Assembly (NCBI GenBank): GCA_023954095.1
Contig: JAMLIQ010000005.1
Coordinates: 1 to 64,000 of the forward strand
From: Burkholderiaceae bacterium
GTDB lineage: Bacteria > Pseudomonadota > Gammaproteobacteria > Burkholderiales > Burkholderiaceae_C
Reading direction: 5' to 3'
Length of the DNA stretch: 64,000 nucleotides
Positions 31,248-39,112 of this stretch are shown piece by piece. The position numbers and the translations under genes were made by a program. The notes beneath the pieces are model-generated. The model searched no databases and was not told the origin of the DNA. It saw nothing but the letters and a program-made list of their open reading frames with translations. Each line of letters opens with the position of its first letter. The stretch's first letter is position 1.

Positions 31248-33672
31248 CAGCCGCGCCGGAGCCCTGCCCGGCCAGCAAACGCGCAAAACCCGATGCAGGC
31301 AGCGCGGGCGAACACAGATAGCCCTGGTACTGGTCGCACTGCATCTGCTGCAGCGCTGCGCGCTGGGCCGGTGTTTCCACACCTTCGGCTACCACGCACA
31401 GATGCAGGGAACGGCCCAGGTACACGATGGCGCTGACGATGGCGCGGTCGCCCTCGTCGTCAGGCAGGCCGCGCACGAAGGACTGGTCCACCTTGAGCTT
31501 ATGGATGGGCAGGTTTTTCAGATAGGCCAAGCTTGAATACCCGGTTCCGAAATCGTCAATGGCCAACGTGACGCCCAGGGCGGCCACCACCTCCAGCCGC
31601 TGGGCAGCTTCCTGGGCGTCCTGCAAAAGAATGGATTCCGTCAGCTCCAGCTCCAGCAGTTCGGCCGGAAGATCGTTCTCGCGCAAAACCCGGTTCAAGC
31701 GCTCGATGAAATCGGGTTGTCGCATTTCCAGCGCAGAGACATTCACCGACACGACGATGGGCGTACCCGCCTGCTTCCAGCGCACCGCCTCCTGCACGGC
31801 CTGTTCCAGCACCCACGCACCCAGGGTGACGATGTAGCCCGTTTCCTCGGCCAGCGGAATGAAAACGCCTGGGCCAATCGTGCCCAGTTCGGGGTCTGTC
31901 CAGCGCAGCAGTGCTTCTGCCCCAATGATGCGGCCCGACGCCATATCCACCTGGGGCTGGTAATGCACGCTCATGTGCTGGTTCTCCAGAGCCTGGCGCA
32001 AGGCATGCTCCATCTGCATGCGCTCGAGCAGGTGGGCGTTCATTTGAGGCTGATAAAAACCAAAGCTGCCGCGCCCGCGCTCCTTGACCCGGTACATGGC
32101 GGTGTCCGCCTGCTTGATCAGTTCGTCCAGTGAACGGCCGTCCTGCGGATACAGGGCCACACCAATGCTGCACTGGATGGAAAACCCCATGCCATCAAGC
32201 GTAAAGGGACGGCGCATCACATCCAGCATGCGGCGCGCCACCTGCTCGGCGCCCGCCGTGTCGCCCGCATGCAGGTACATGGCGAATTCATCTCCGCCGA
32301 TGCGGCACAGCATATCGGTCTGGCGCAGGCAGGTCTGCAGACGCTCGGTGACCAGTTGCAGCACCTTGTCGCCAAAGAGGTGTCCAAGCGAATCGTTGAT
32401 GACCTTGAACCGGTCGAGGTCGAGGAACAGGATGGCGAACCCCGCCCCGCCTGGCCGCGCTGCGCGAATGGCCGCATCCACCTTCTGTGACAGCAGGAGG
32501 CGGTTGGGCAGACCGGTAAGGGCATCGCTGTAGGCGAGTTCATCAATGCGTTTCTGCGCAGCATGCTGCTGGGTCAGATCGCGCACGAATCCGATGCTTT
32601 GCTCGGTGCAGCCCGCCTTGTCGCGCAGCACCACCCACGAAAGGTGGATCGCGCATCCGCTGTCATCCTCGCGGGGTAGCCACAACTCACCTTTCCATAA
32701 CCCCCCATGCTGCCACTCGGTGTGCACGCCCTCCATGAACTGCCGGGCTGCGCCCAGGCCCAGCACGTCCACCACGTCGTAGCCTTGCAGGCTTTGGCTG
32801 GTTCGTCCAAAAAGCTGTTCGCAGGCCGGATTGAGCCGCGTCAGACGGTGCTGGTCATCGGCAATGAAGATGGGATAGGGGCTGGACTCGAACACCCTGG
32901 CCGCCAGCCGCAAAGCGGTCTGCGCCTGCACTTCCAGCGTGATGTCGCGAAACGAATAGACCCGCCCCGTAACGCCGCCATGGATCCACTGGGGCACGCT
33001 GCGCCGCTCGATGAGCTGTCCGCCGTGCAGTTCGATCACATCCTGGCTCTGTCCCTGTTCGTCGGCTGCAATTGCTTCGAGGCGGGCCCGGTACACCGCA
33101 GGGTGACGCACACGCGATGCCAGAAAGGCGTGCACCTGGTCGTCATTGCGCTGCAGCAGCAGATCCTGGGGCATGCCCCATATCTGCACCAGCCGCTGAT
33201 TGAATGCCCGCACTTCGCCATGCAGCCCACAGACCAGCACGCCATCGGCAGCAGAATCGAGCGTGGCACGCAACTCGGCCAGCAAGGTTTCCAGGTCGCG
33301 TTCAACCGCCTGGCGAGCGCTGCAATCGACCATGCTTACCAGCAACAGCTTGTCTGGCCCCTCCGTGTGGAAAGGCACCACCTTGCGCTCGACCGGCACC
33401 AGCTGGCCATCGTCCCGCAGCACGCTGCTCATGGAATGAATGCCGCGGGCCAGCCCTTCGGCACTCTCGGACCAGAAACAGTGGTCTTCGGGGGTGGCCG
33501 CCAGACGCTCGACCGGTGCCCCGGCCAGCGCGGCACGCGGCAACCCGACCAACTGGGCAGCACGCTGGTTGGCAAAGATGATGGTGCGCGTGCCCGTATC
33601 CACCAGCCAGACGGCTTCCTGCAATCCGTCGAATGCCGCTTGCCAGAAACTCTGTTGTGCGCTTGCGCTCAC
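31234..33672 (-). CDS. PAS-GGDEF-EAL c-di-GMP regulatory protein
   Basis: An 812-residue soluble protein. Three PAS-type sensor segments (about residues 8-125, 130-250 and 255-375) precede a GGDEF domain with intact IGGDEF and an RxxD site (RQTD), then an EAL domain starting GAEALLRW with ELTES, DDFGTGYSSL and VVAEGVET motifs. Both catalytic domains look intact, so it could make or break c-di-GMP depending on the sensor signal. No membrane segment is seen. The ATG overlaps the stop of the HD-GYP gene (ATGA), so the two are coupled. Confidence 0.92.
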   Translation of the reverse strand: MSASAQQSFWQAAFDGLQEAVWLVDTGTRTIIFANQRAAQLVGLPRAALAGAPVERLAATPEDHCFWSESAEGLARGIHSMSSVLRDDGQLVPVERKVVPFHTEGPDKLLLVSMVDCSARQAVERDLETLLAELRATLDSAADGVLVCGLHGEVRAFNQRLVQIWGMPQDLLLQRNDDQVHAFLASRVRHPAVYRARLEAIAADEQGQSQDVIELHGGQLIERRSVPQWIHGGVTGRVYSFRDITLEVQAQTALRLAARVFESSPYPIFIADDQHRLTRLNPACEQLFGRTSQSLQGYDVVDVLGLGAARQFMEGVHTEWQHGGLWKGELWLPREDDSGCAIHLSWVVLRDKAGCTEQSIGFVRDLTQQHAAQKRIDELAYSDALTGLPNRLLLSQKVDAAIRAARPGGAGFAILFLDLDRFKVINDSLGHLFGDKVLQLVTERLQTCLRQTDMLCRIGGDEFAMYLHAGDTAGAEQVARRMLDVMRRPFTLDGMGFSIQCSIGVALYPQDGRSLDELIKQADTAMYRVKERGRGSFGFYQPQMNAHLLERMQMEHALRQALENQHMSVHYQPQVDMASGRIIGAEALLRWTDPELGTIGPGVFIPLAEETGYIVTLGAWVLEQAVQEAVRWKQAGTPIVVSVNVSALEMRQPDFIERLNRVLRENDLPAELLELELTESILLQDAQEAAQRLEVVAALGVTLAIDDFGTGYSSLAYLKNLPIHKLKVDQSFVRGLPDDEGDRAIVSAIVYLGRSLHLCVVAEGVETPAQRAALQQMQCDQYQGYLCSPALPASGFARLLAGQGSGAAVTSP

Positions 33673-34973
33673 GTCCTTTCCCCGACAGCAGCCTGGTTCA
33701 CGGCTCTTTCGAAGAAGTAACAGATGCGTTTGCGGGGAGAAAGGTACTCAAGCGCTTCCCGGGGGAGCTGCGCGGGCCGCAGGCTGCGCCGGATACCCAG
33801 TTCGGGCACGGTTTCCAGATCCAGAATCAAGGCCTCATCCCGTGGAACGCGGGTGTCGTGAACGATCACCCGCGGGCGCAAAGGACGCGAGGAGTTGACC
33901 GACACCACCATGGCGTAGCGGTCATTCACCAATTGCACCACCGACCCCGGAGGATAGACGCCCATCATGCGGATGAAGGTATTGAGCACGACCGCATCAA
34001 AACAACCCTTTTGCTGGGCAAACATGATGGAAAGTGCTTCATGCGGCGTCAAGGCTGCCGCGCTGCGACCCGGATTGCACAAGCGCTCGTAATGGTTCAC
34101 CAGCGACAGCGTGCGCCCCAGCTGGCACAGCTCTTCGCCCTTGAGTCGCAGGGGGAAGCCGCTGCCATCGGCCATCTCGTGGTGCTGCGCAATCGCCAGC
34201 AGCACACCGCTGGACAAGCCCATGCTCTGCCCCAGGCGCACGGATTCGCCCACATGGCTACGGTAGCGGGCTTGTTCCGCCGGTGTCATTCCCGCTTGCG
34301 GGCCATTGACCGAATCCGGCAAGCGCATCTTGCCGATATCGTGCAGCAAGGCAGCCATGCCCAGATCCTGCATCCCTTCGGGTGATAGCCCCTGGGCCTT
34401 GCCCATCAGCAGGCACAGCACCATGACATTGACCGGGTGCAGCGCATTGCGCTCTCCCACCCCCTCCGAGAGCAGGCTGATGACCGATTCGGTGTTGTCC
34501 AGCAGGTCCTGTACACAATCGGTAACCAGCGCCTCGCTTTCGAGCCGCGCCAGCGTCGGCCCGCCTTCCACCTTCTCCACCAGCTTGCGGTAGTTGCGCG
34601 TGGCAGCCATGAAACGCTGGTCGCAGGCCTCCAGTCGACGGTGCTGCTCCAGTAACTGAAGGCGCAGCCGCAGGGCCGAGTCATCCGGCTCGGCAGGCAC
34701 CGGGGCTGCGGCCGTTCCATTCGACTGCGGCTGGGTGTCGGGAACCGTGGCTGCCTTCTCCTGCATTCCCGCCAATGGAGCAGGATCGCTCTTGGCGGGC
34801 ACATACCGGACTTCAGACAGCCCCAGTCCCCGCAAAATTTCAATCTGGGATTCCGACGCGATGCGAAAGCTGCTGACAGGAAAGGGATGGCTCATCCAGT
34901 TCAGCCCGAGCTGGATGTACATACCAATACGCAATTGGTCTATGGCGATGGGTATGGCGGTGTTGTCATCCAT
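33669..34973 (-). CDS. HD-GYP-type protein with N-terminal DUF3391
   Basis: A 434-residue protein. It starts with a DUF3391 domain (IAIDQLRIGMYIQLGLNWMS), has a Pro/Ala-rich linker near residues 70-95, a helical middle part, and then an HD-GYP domain with LLHDIGKMRLPD and HHEMADGSGFPLRLKG. The GYP residues are GFP here, and the later metal-ligand aspartate position reads LVNHYERL, an asparagine instead of the usual Asp. It may be a weakened or altered c-di-GMP phosphodiesterase. It is the first gene of a two-gene unit with the GGDEF-EAL protein. Confidence 0.88.
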   Translation of the reverse strand: MDDNTAIPIAIDQLRIGMYIQLGLNWMSHPFPVSSFRIASESQIEILRGLGLSEVRYVPAKSDPAPLAGMQEKAATVPDTQPQSNGTAAAPVPAEPDDSALRLRLQLLEQHRRLEACDQRFMAATRNYRKLVEKVEGGPTLARLESEALVTDCVQDLLDNTESVISLLSEGVGERNALHPVNVMVLCLLMGKAQGLSPEGMQDLGMAALLHDIGKMRLPDSVNGPQAGMTPAEQARYRSHVGESVRLGQSMGLSSGVLLAIAQHHEMADGSGFPLRLKGEELCQLGRTLSLVNHYERLCNPGRSAAALTPHEALSIMFAQQKGCFDAVVLNTFIRMMGVYPPGSVVQLVNDRYAMVVSVNSSRPLRPRVIVHDTRVPRDEALILDLETVPELGIRRSLRPAQLPREALEYLSPRKRICYFFERAVNQAAVGERT

Positions 34974-35108
34974 TGCAGAGGTGCGTCGCGGAAAGGGTCC
35001 GTGAAAGGAATGCGCGTCCCATTATCTAGCCAACCAGAGATACTTTTGCTGACATCGCACCAATGGCGCTTTTGCGCCACAAAAGCCGGACCCGCTCCAA
35101 GGGCCTTT

Positions 35109-35837
35109 CTACTGACACATCAGCGACGGCCGGTACACCAGATCCATCCATAAGGCCCAGCAGGCCACCACCATCAGCAGCAGGCCCGCAAACCGCGTAC
35201 CCCATTGGGCGCGCAACCCATTCATGCGTGCGCGCACGTTCTGCCATGCCCAGGGGCCGACCAGCAGCCAAATTCCGCTGCCCACGCCAAACAGCGCCAT
35301 GCTGAGCGCACCCTGCCACGCGCCACCGCTCAGGGCTGCCACCAGCAAGGCCGAGTACAGCAGGCCGCAGGGCATCAGGGCCCATAGGAATCCCGTCACA
35401 AACACGCCACCCGGCGCCCGCACCAGCGGCTGAACACGGCCCCACACGCTGCGGCCAGCCCGCTCCACCCACGCAGGCTGGCGTGCCTGCAACAGCATCA
35501 TCAGGCCCCAGGCCAGCATCGCCACATGCATGAATGTCCAGACCGGGCGCAGCGCTGCCGTGTGTTGCGTCATCCAGGCCAAGCCCTGCATCGCCATGGC
35601 GGCCAGCGCGCCTGCTGTCGCATACCCCAGCAGGCGCCCGCTGTGGTAGGCCAGCAACCTGCGCCACCGGTCTGCGGGGCGAGGCATCCAATGCAGCGGA
35701 TGTTCACCGGTCGGACCTGACGCCTGTGACGTCGCCTGCCCCGTCACCACAGAGCAGGGAGCCGCGCACATGGCCAGGCAATGGGGCCCGCCTGCAAGCC
35801 CCATGAGCAGCGCAGTCGAGGCCAGGGATGCCAGCAT
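35109..35837 (-). CDS. SafE/DsbD-like (COG2836) membrane protein
   Basis: A 242-residue membrane protein with about six helices. It starts LMGLAGGPHCLAMCAAPC, with a GGPHC-x3-C motif common to this family, and has GFLWALMPCGLLYSALLVAA in the second half, a DsbD-like helix with Pro-Cys. This COG2836 family is frequently encoded near cbb3 oxidase, hemN and fnr genes and has been linked to metal handling or cytochrome assembly; here hemN and fnr follow after the MITE-like element. A hairpin TGGCGC-TTTT-GCGCCA (35064-35079) lies just downstream. Confidence 0.83.
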   Translation of the reverse strand: MLASLASTALLMGLAGGPHCLAMCAAPCSVVTGQATSQASGPTGEHPLHWMPRPADRWRRLLAYHSGRLLGYATAGALAAMAMQGLAWMTQHTAALRPVWTFMHVAMLAWGLMMLLQARQPAWVERAGRSVWGRVQPLVRAPGGVFVTGFLWALMPCGLLYSALLVAALSGGAWQGALSMALFGVGSGIWLLVGPWAWQNVRARMNGLRAQWGTRFAGLLLMVVACWALWMDLVYRPSLMCQ

Positions 35838-35842
35838 GGAGA

Positions 35843-36114
35843 CTAGGGCCTGTTCACACTATTTTTGTCAGTGCGAACGAGGTGAAAACCGCGCCAATCT
35901 AGGCGCGTGACGAAGCCAAGGCGGACGCCTTGGCTAGGAATGCAACGACGAGTGGCGCGGTTTTCACCTCGTTCCCTTCGGGTTGTGTCCCAAAAGGTCC
36001 ATTCGCGGCGTTGCCAAGCCTCGCTGGGGCCACATCCCAGCTTCGTTTGGCGCCTTGCGCCTGGCCTTTTTGGATCACAACGCATCTGATAAAAATAGTG
36101 CGAACAGGCCCTAG
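35843..36114. mobile_element. MITE-like element, 272 bp, with 29-bp terminal inverted repeats
   Basis: The ends are CTAGGGCCTGTTCACACTAT (35843 on) and the complement CTAGGGCCTGTTCGCACTAT (36114 back). The inverted repeats extend to 29 bases with two mismatches. Inside are a perfect 21-base inverted repeat (AACGAGGTGAAAACCGCGCC at 35876; its complement ends at 35973), an inner 10-2-10 hairpin AGCCAAGGCG-GA-CGCCTTGGCT (35914-35935), and a second stem GTTGTG...CCAAAAGG pairing with sequence near 36070. There is no reading frame with recognisable content. CTAG at both ends may be the target duplication. The right end supplies the TAG stop of hemN. Confidence 0.8.
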
Positions 36115-37493
36115 ATGATGCGTGAGAACCGCGCCCGGTTCTTGTCCGCCTGCAGATACCGGTCGAACACCATGGCAATGCCCCGCACGAAGTACCAGCC
36201 CATGTCGGTCACCTCGACACCGTCCGGGCCCAATGTCACAAGACCTTGGCCCGCCATCTCGGTCAGCTGCTCCAGTTCAGGAGCGAAGTAGGTGCGGAAG
36301 TCGATCAGCCAGGATTGCTCTATCGGCTCGAAAATCAATTCTCCCTGACACATCAGGGCCATGATGACCGCACGCCGTACCAGGTCGTCCCGCGTCAATG
36401 CCAGGCCGCGCACCACCGGCAGGTGGCCCTGGTTGAGCCGGTCGTAATAATCGTCGAGGGTTTTGGCGTTCTGGCTGTACGTGGCGCCCACGCGCCCGAT
36501 TGCCGACACCCCGAGCGCAATCAGGTCGCAGTCGGGCTGCGTGCTGTAGCCTTGGAAGTTGCGGTGCAGACGCCCCTGTCGCTTGGCGATGGCCAGCGCG
36601 TCGTCCGGCAGCGCGAAATGGTCCATGCCCACATAAACGTAGCCTGCCGCGCTGAACGCTTCGAGCGAACGGGCCAGCATGGACACCTTGGCCGACGCCA
36701 TGGGCAGGTCGGCCCAGACAATGCGCCGCTGCGGCTTGAAGCGCTCGGGCAGATGCGCATAGGCGTACAGCGCGATGCGGTCCGGGCGCAGTTCGGCCAC
36801 CTGCGCCAGCGTGCGATCGAACGAGTCGGGCGTCTGCTTGGGCAGGCCGTAGATCAGGTCCACATTGATGGAGTCAAACCCGATGGCGCGCGCCGAAGCG
36901 ACCAAGGCAAACACCTGTTCCGTGGGCTGGATGCGGTGCACAGCCTTCTGTACCTCGGGATCAAAGTCCTGCACACCAAAGCTCAGGCGATTGAATCCCA
37001 GCTCGTGCAGCAGGGCCAGCCGATCTGCATCCACGGTACGGGGGTCAACCTCGATCGAATATTCGCCCCCCGGCACCAGCGTGAAATGGCTGCGCAGCAT
37101 GCCCATGAGATCGCGCAAGCCCTCATCCGAGAGGAAGGTAGGCGTGCCTCCACCCAGGTGGATCTGACTGACCATCTGGCCCACGCCGCAGTGCGCCGTG
37201 TGCAATTCGATCTCGCGGTTCAGGTAGCGCAAGTACACATCTGCGCGGTCATGGTGCTTGGTGATGATTTTGTTGCAGGCGCAGTAGTAGCACAGCGATT
37301 CACAAAACGGAATGTGCACATACACCGACAACGGCATGGCCTTGCCCACAGAACTTTGCCTGCGCTGCTGCAGGGCCAGAACGTACTCGTCCTCACCGAA
37401 AGCATCGACAAAACGGTCGGCTGTGGGATACGAGGTGTAGCGGGGGCCCGATACATCAAACCGGGTGAGCAATTCAGGGGTGACAACGGTCAT
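36111..37493 (-). CDS. hemN: Oxygen-independent coproporphyrinogen III oxidase
   Basis: A 460-residue radical-SAM enzyme that decarboxylates coproporphyrinogen III under low oxygen. The cluster motif C-x3-C-x2-C is in HIPFCESLCYYCACN near residue 68; GGGTPTFLS, then VDPRTVD, RLSFGVQDFDPEVQ and DLIYGLPKQTPDSF are standard HemN words. The stop codon lies in the terminal repeat of the MITE-like element, but the C-terminus (ARFSRII) is full length. It is divergent from fnr across an FNR-like box, consistent with anaerobic induction. Confidence 0.96.
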   Translation of the reverse strand: MTVVTPELLTRFDVSGPRYTSYPTADRFVDAFGEDEYVLALQQRRQSSVGKAMPLSVYVHIPFCESLCYYCACNKIITKHHDRADVYLRYLNREIELHTAHCGVGQMVSQIHLGGGTPTFLSDEGLRDLMGMLRSHFTLVPGGEYSIEVDPRTVDADRLALLHELGFNRLSFGVQDFDPEVQKAVHRIQPTEQVFALVASARAIGFDSINVDLIYGLPKQTPDSFDRTLAQVAELRPDRIALYAYAHLPERFKPQRRIVWADLPMASAKVSMLARSLEAFSAAGYVYVGMDHFALPDDALAIAKRQGRLHRNFQGYSTQPDCDLIALGVSAIGRVGATYSQNAKTLDDYYDRLNQGHLPVVRGLALTRDDLVRRAVIMALMCQGELIFEPIEQSWLIDFRTYFAPELEQLTEMAGQGLVTLGPDGVEVTDMGWYFVRGIAMVFDRYLQADKNRARFSRII

Positions 37494-37544
37494 GTAGGTT
37501 CCTAGCTGGCTTGTCTAATGTGCCCCAGATCCCGGGCTTGTTTC

Positions 37545-37558
37545 TTGATTTCCGTCAA
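37545..37558. promoter_or_regulatory. FNR-type box between hemN and fnr
   Basis: TTGAT-TTCC-GTCAA differs from the FNR/Anr consensus TTGAT-N4-ATCAA at one position. It lies 51 bases before hemN and 62 bases before fnr, so it could serve either gene or both (hemN activation, fnr autoregulation). Confidence 0.7.
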
Positions 37559-37620
37559 GCGCTCGATGGGGCGCCAGACCCTCTTCGGGCAAAAGTGCAG
37601 AATGGGTGATAATTTGACCT

Positions 37621-38436
37621 ATGTCAGCCCCACCCCGCATCCCCATCGTCCCCGAATCCCACGCCGACGTGTCTTCGGGCGCTTTGCCTGAAACCGGGCA
37701 GGTTCCGGTTCATATGACGCCGCAGGCATTCAAGGTGGCGTGCTCCAACTGCAATTTGCGTGAATTGTGCATGCCCGTGGGCCTGAACGACGATCAACTC
37801 AAGCGCATCGATGATGTGGTGGCGGTACGGCGCAAGATCAAGCGAGGCGCCACGCTGTTTCGCAATGGCGAACAGTTCACCTCCCTGTTTGCGATCCGTA
37901 CGGGTTTCTTCAAGACCTGCGTGGCCACGGAAGACGGGCGCGACCAGGTCACGGGCTTTCAGATGGCCGGCGAAATCATCGGCCTGGACGGTATCGTGAA
38001 CGACCACCACACCTGCGATGCCGTGGCGCTCGAAGATGCTGAAGTCTGCGTCATGCCTTTCGACCGCATCGAGGAACTGTCGCGCGAAGTCAACGCGCTG
38101 CAGCACCACGTGCACAAGATCATGAGCCGTGAAATCGTGCGCGAGCACGGAGTGATGCTGCTGCTGGGCAGCATGCGCGCCGAGGAGCGCCTGGCGGCCT
38201 TTCTGCTCAATCTGGTACAGCGCCTGCATGCGCGCGGGTTTTCGCAATCGGAACTGGTGCTGCGCATGACGCGCGAGGAAATCGGCAGCTACCTGGGCCT
38301 GAAGCTCGAGACCGTGAGCCGCACGTTTTCCAAGTTTGTCGAGGAAGGCATCGTCGAGGTCAAGCAGCGCCATGTGCGGATCTTGAGCACCGATGCGCTC
38401 AAACGCATCGTCAACAGCCAGCAGGCCTGTCACTAA
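37621..38436 (+). CDS. fnr: FNR-family oxygen-responsive regulator
   Basis: A 271-residue CRP/FNR protein. Cysteines at 41, 44 and 50 (ACSNCNLRELC) and at 132 (HHTCDAV) are in the positions expected for the oxygen-labile [4Fe-4S] cluster. The cyclic-nucleotide-binding-like fold follows, then the HTH EEIGSYLGLKLETVSRTFSK, whose E..SR residues recognise TTGAT half sites. It would activate anaerobic genes such as hemN. The ATG at 37621 directly follows a GATAAT-like sequence. It has an N-terminal extension of about 20 residues relative to E. coli FNR. Confidence 0.95.
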   Translation: MSAPPRIPIVPESHADVSSGALPETGQVPVHMTPQAFKVACSNCNLRELCMPVGLNDDQLKRIDDVVAVRRKIKRGATLFRNGEQFTSLFAIRTGFFKTCVATEDGRDQVTGFQMAGEIIGLDGIVNDHHTCDAVALEDAEVCVMPFDRIEELSREVNALQHHVHKIMSREIVREHGVMLLLGSMRAEERLAAFLLNLVQRLHARGFSQSELVLRMTREEIGSYLGLKLETVSRTFSKFVEEGIVEVKQRHVRILSTDALKRIVNSQQACH

Positions 38437-38598
38437 CGTGTCTCCAGCGCACCGCCATGGCCATGCTGCAACATGGCGAAGCAAAAAAAAGCCGCACCCG
38501 CTTGGAAAGCCGATTTTTTCCCATTAGCATCCCATATGCCAGTGGAGAAGCAGGTTTTCGCTGGTGCAACGACCCATCCCAACAAGGAAAGCCCCAAC

Positions 38599-38916
38599 AT
38601 GGCAACTGCTAAAAAAGCCCCGGCCACAACCGCCGCCGCTGCCAAGACCGCTGCTCCCGCCAAGAAGCGCACCCCCAACGCAGCCTTCATGAAAGCCCTG
38701 ACTCCCAGCCCCGCCCTCGCGGCGGTGGTGGGCGCCGCGCCGCTGCCACGCACCGAGATCATCAGCAAGCTGTGGGTCTACATCAAGGCAAACAACCTGC
38801 AGGACGCCGCCAACAAGCGCATGATCAATGCCGATGCCAAGCTCAAGGAAGTCTTTGGCAAGCCCCAGGTTTCCATGTTTGAAATGGCCGGCCTGATTGG
38901 CAAGCACGTCAAGTAA
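38599..38916 (+). CDS. SWIB/MDM2-domain protein
   Basis: A 105-residue protein with an Ala/Lys-rich N-terminal tail (MATAKKAPATTAAAAKTAAP) resembling histone H1-like tails, then a SWIB domain: LPRTEIISKLWVYIKANNLQ, then NKRMINADAKLKEVFG and VSMFEMAGLIGKHV. Bacterial SWIB proteins are found in chlamydiae and many betaproteobacteria and are thought to act on DNA or chromatin-like complexes; function here is unknown. The ATG at 38599 follows AAGGAAA. It is followed by a clear terminator at 38936. Confidence 0.88.
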   Translation: MATAKKAPATTAAAAKTAAPAKKRTPNAAFMKALTPSPALAAVVGAAPLPRTEIISKLWVYIKANNLQDAANKRMINADAKLKEVFGKPQVSMFEMAGLIGKHVK

Positions 38917-38935
38917 CGGACTCCTGCGACTCCCC

Positions 38936-38960
38936 AAAGCCGGCTCTGCCGGCTTTTTTT
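38936..38960 (+). terminator. Rho-independent terminator after the SWIB gene
   Basis: AAAGCCGGC-TCT-GCCGGCTTT is a perfect 9-base stem followed by four further T residues, 19 bases after the SWIB stop codon. Confidence 0.88.
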
Positions 38961-39005
38961 CGTCCTTTTGATCTACCGATGTGGCAAAAATACATCAATA
39001 CGAAT

Positions 39006-39024
39006 AATAATGACTATTGTTTGA
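39006..39024. promoter_or_regulatory. Candidate Fur box before the siderophore receptor
   Basis: AATAATGACTATTGTTTGA matches 11 of 19 positions of the Fur consensus and lies about 90 bases before the receptor start in an AT-rich promoter region. Weak on its own, but supported by the function of the gene. Confidence 0.4.
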
Positions 39025-39112
39025 TTTAACATCCTTGTGCGCGACACCGCACAGCCACGCCTTTGCCAAGCCACTGCCCCGCGCGTCCCATTCCCAACCG
39101 ACGGAGGCCATC

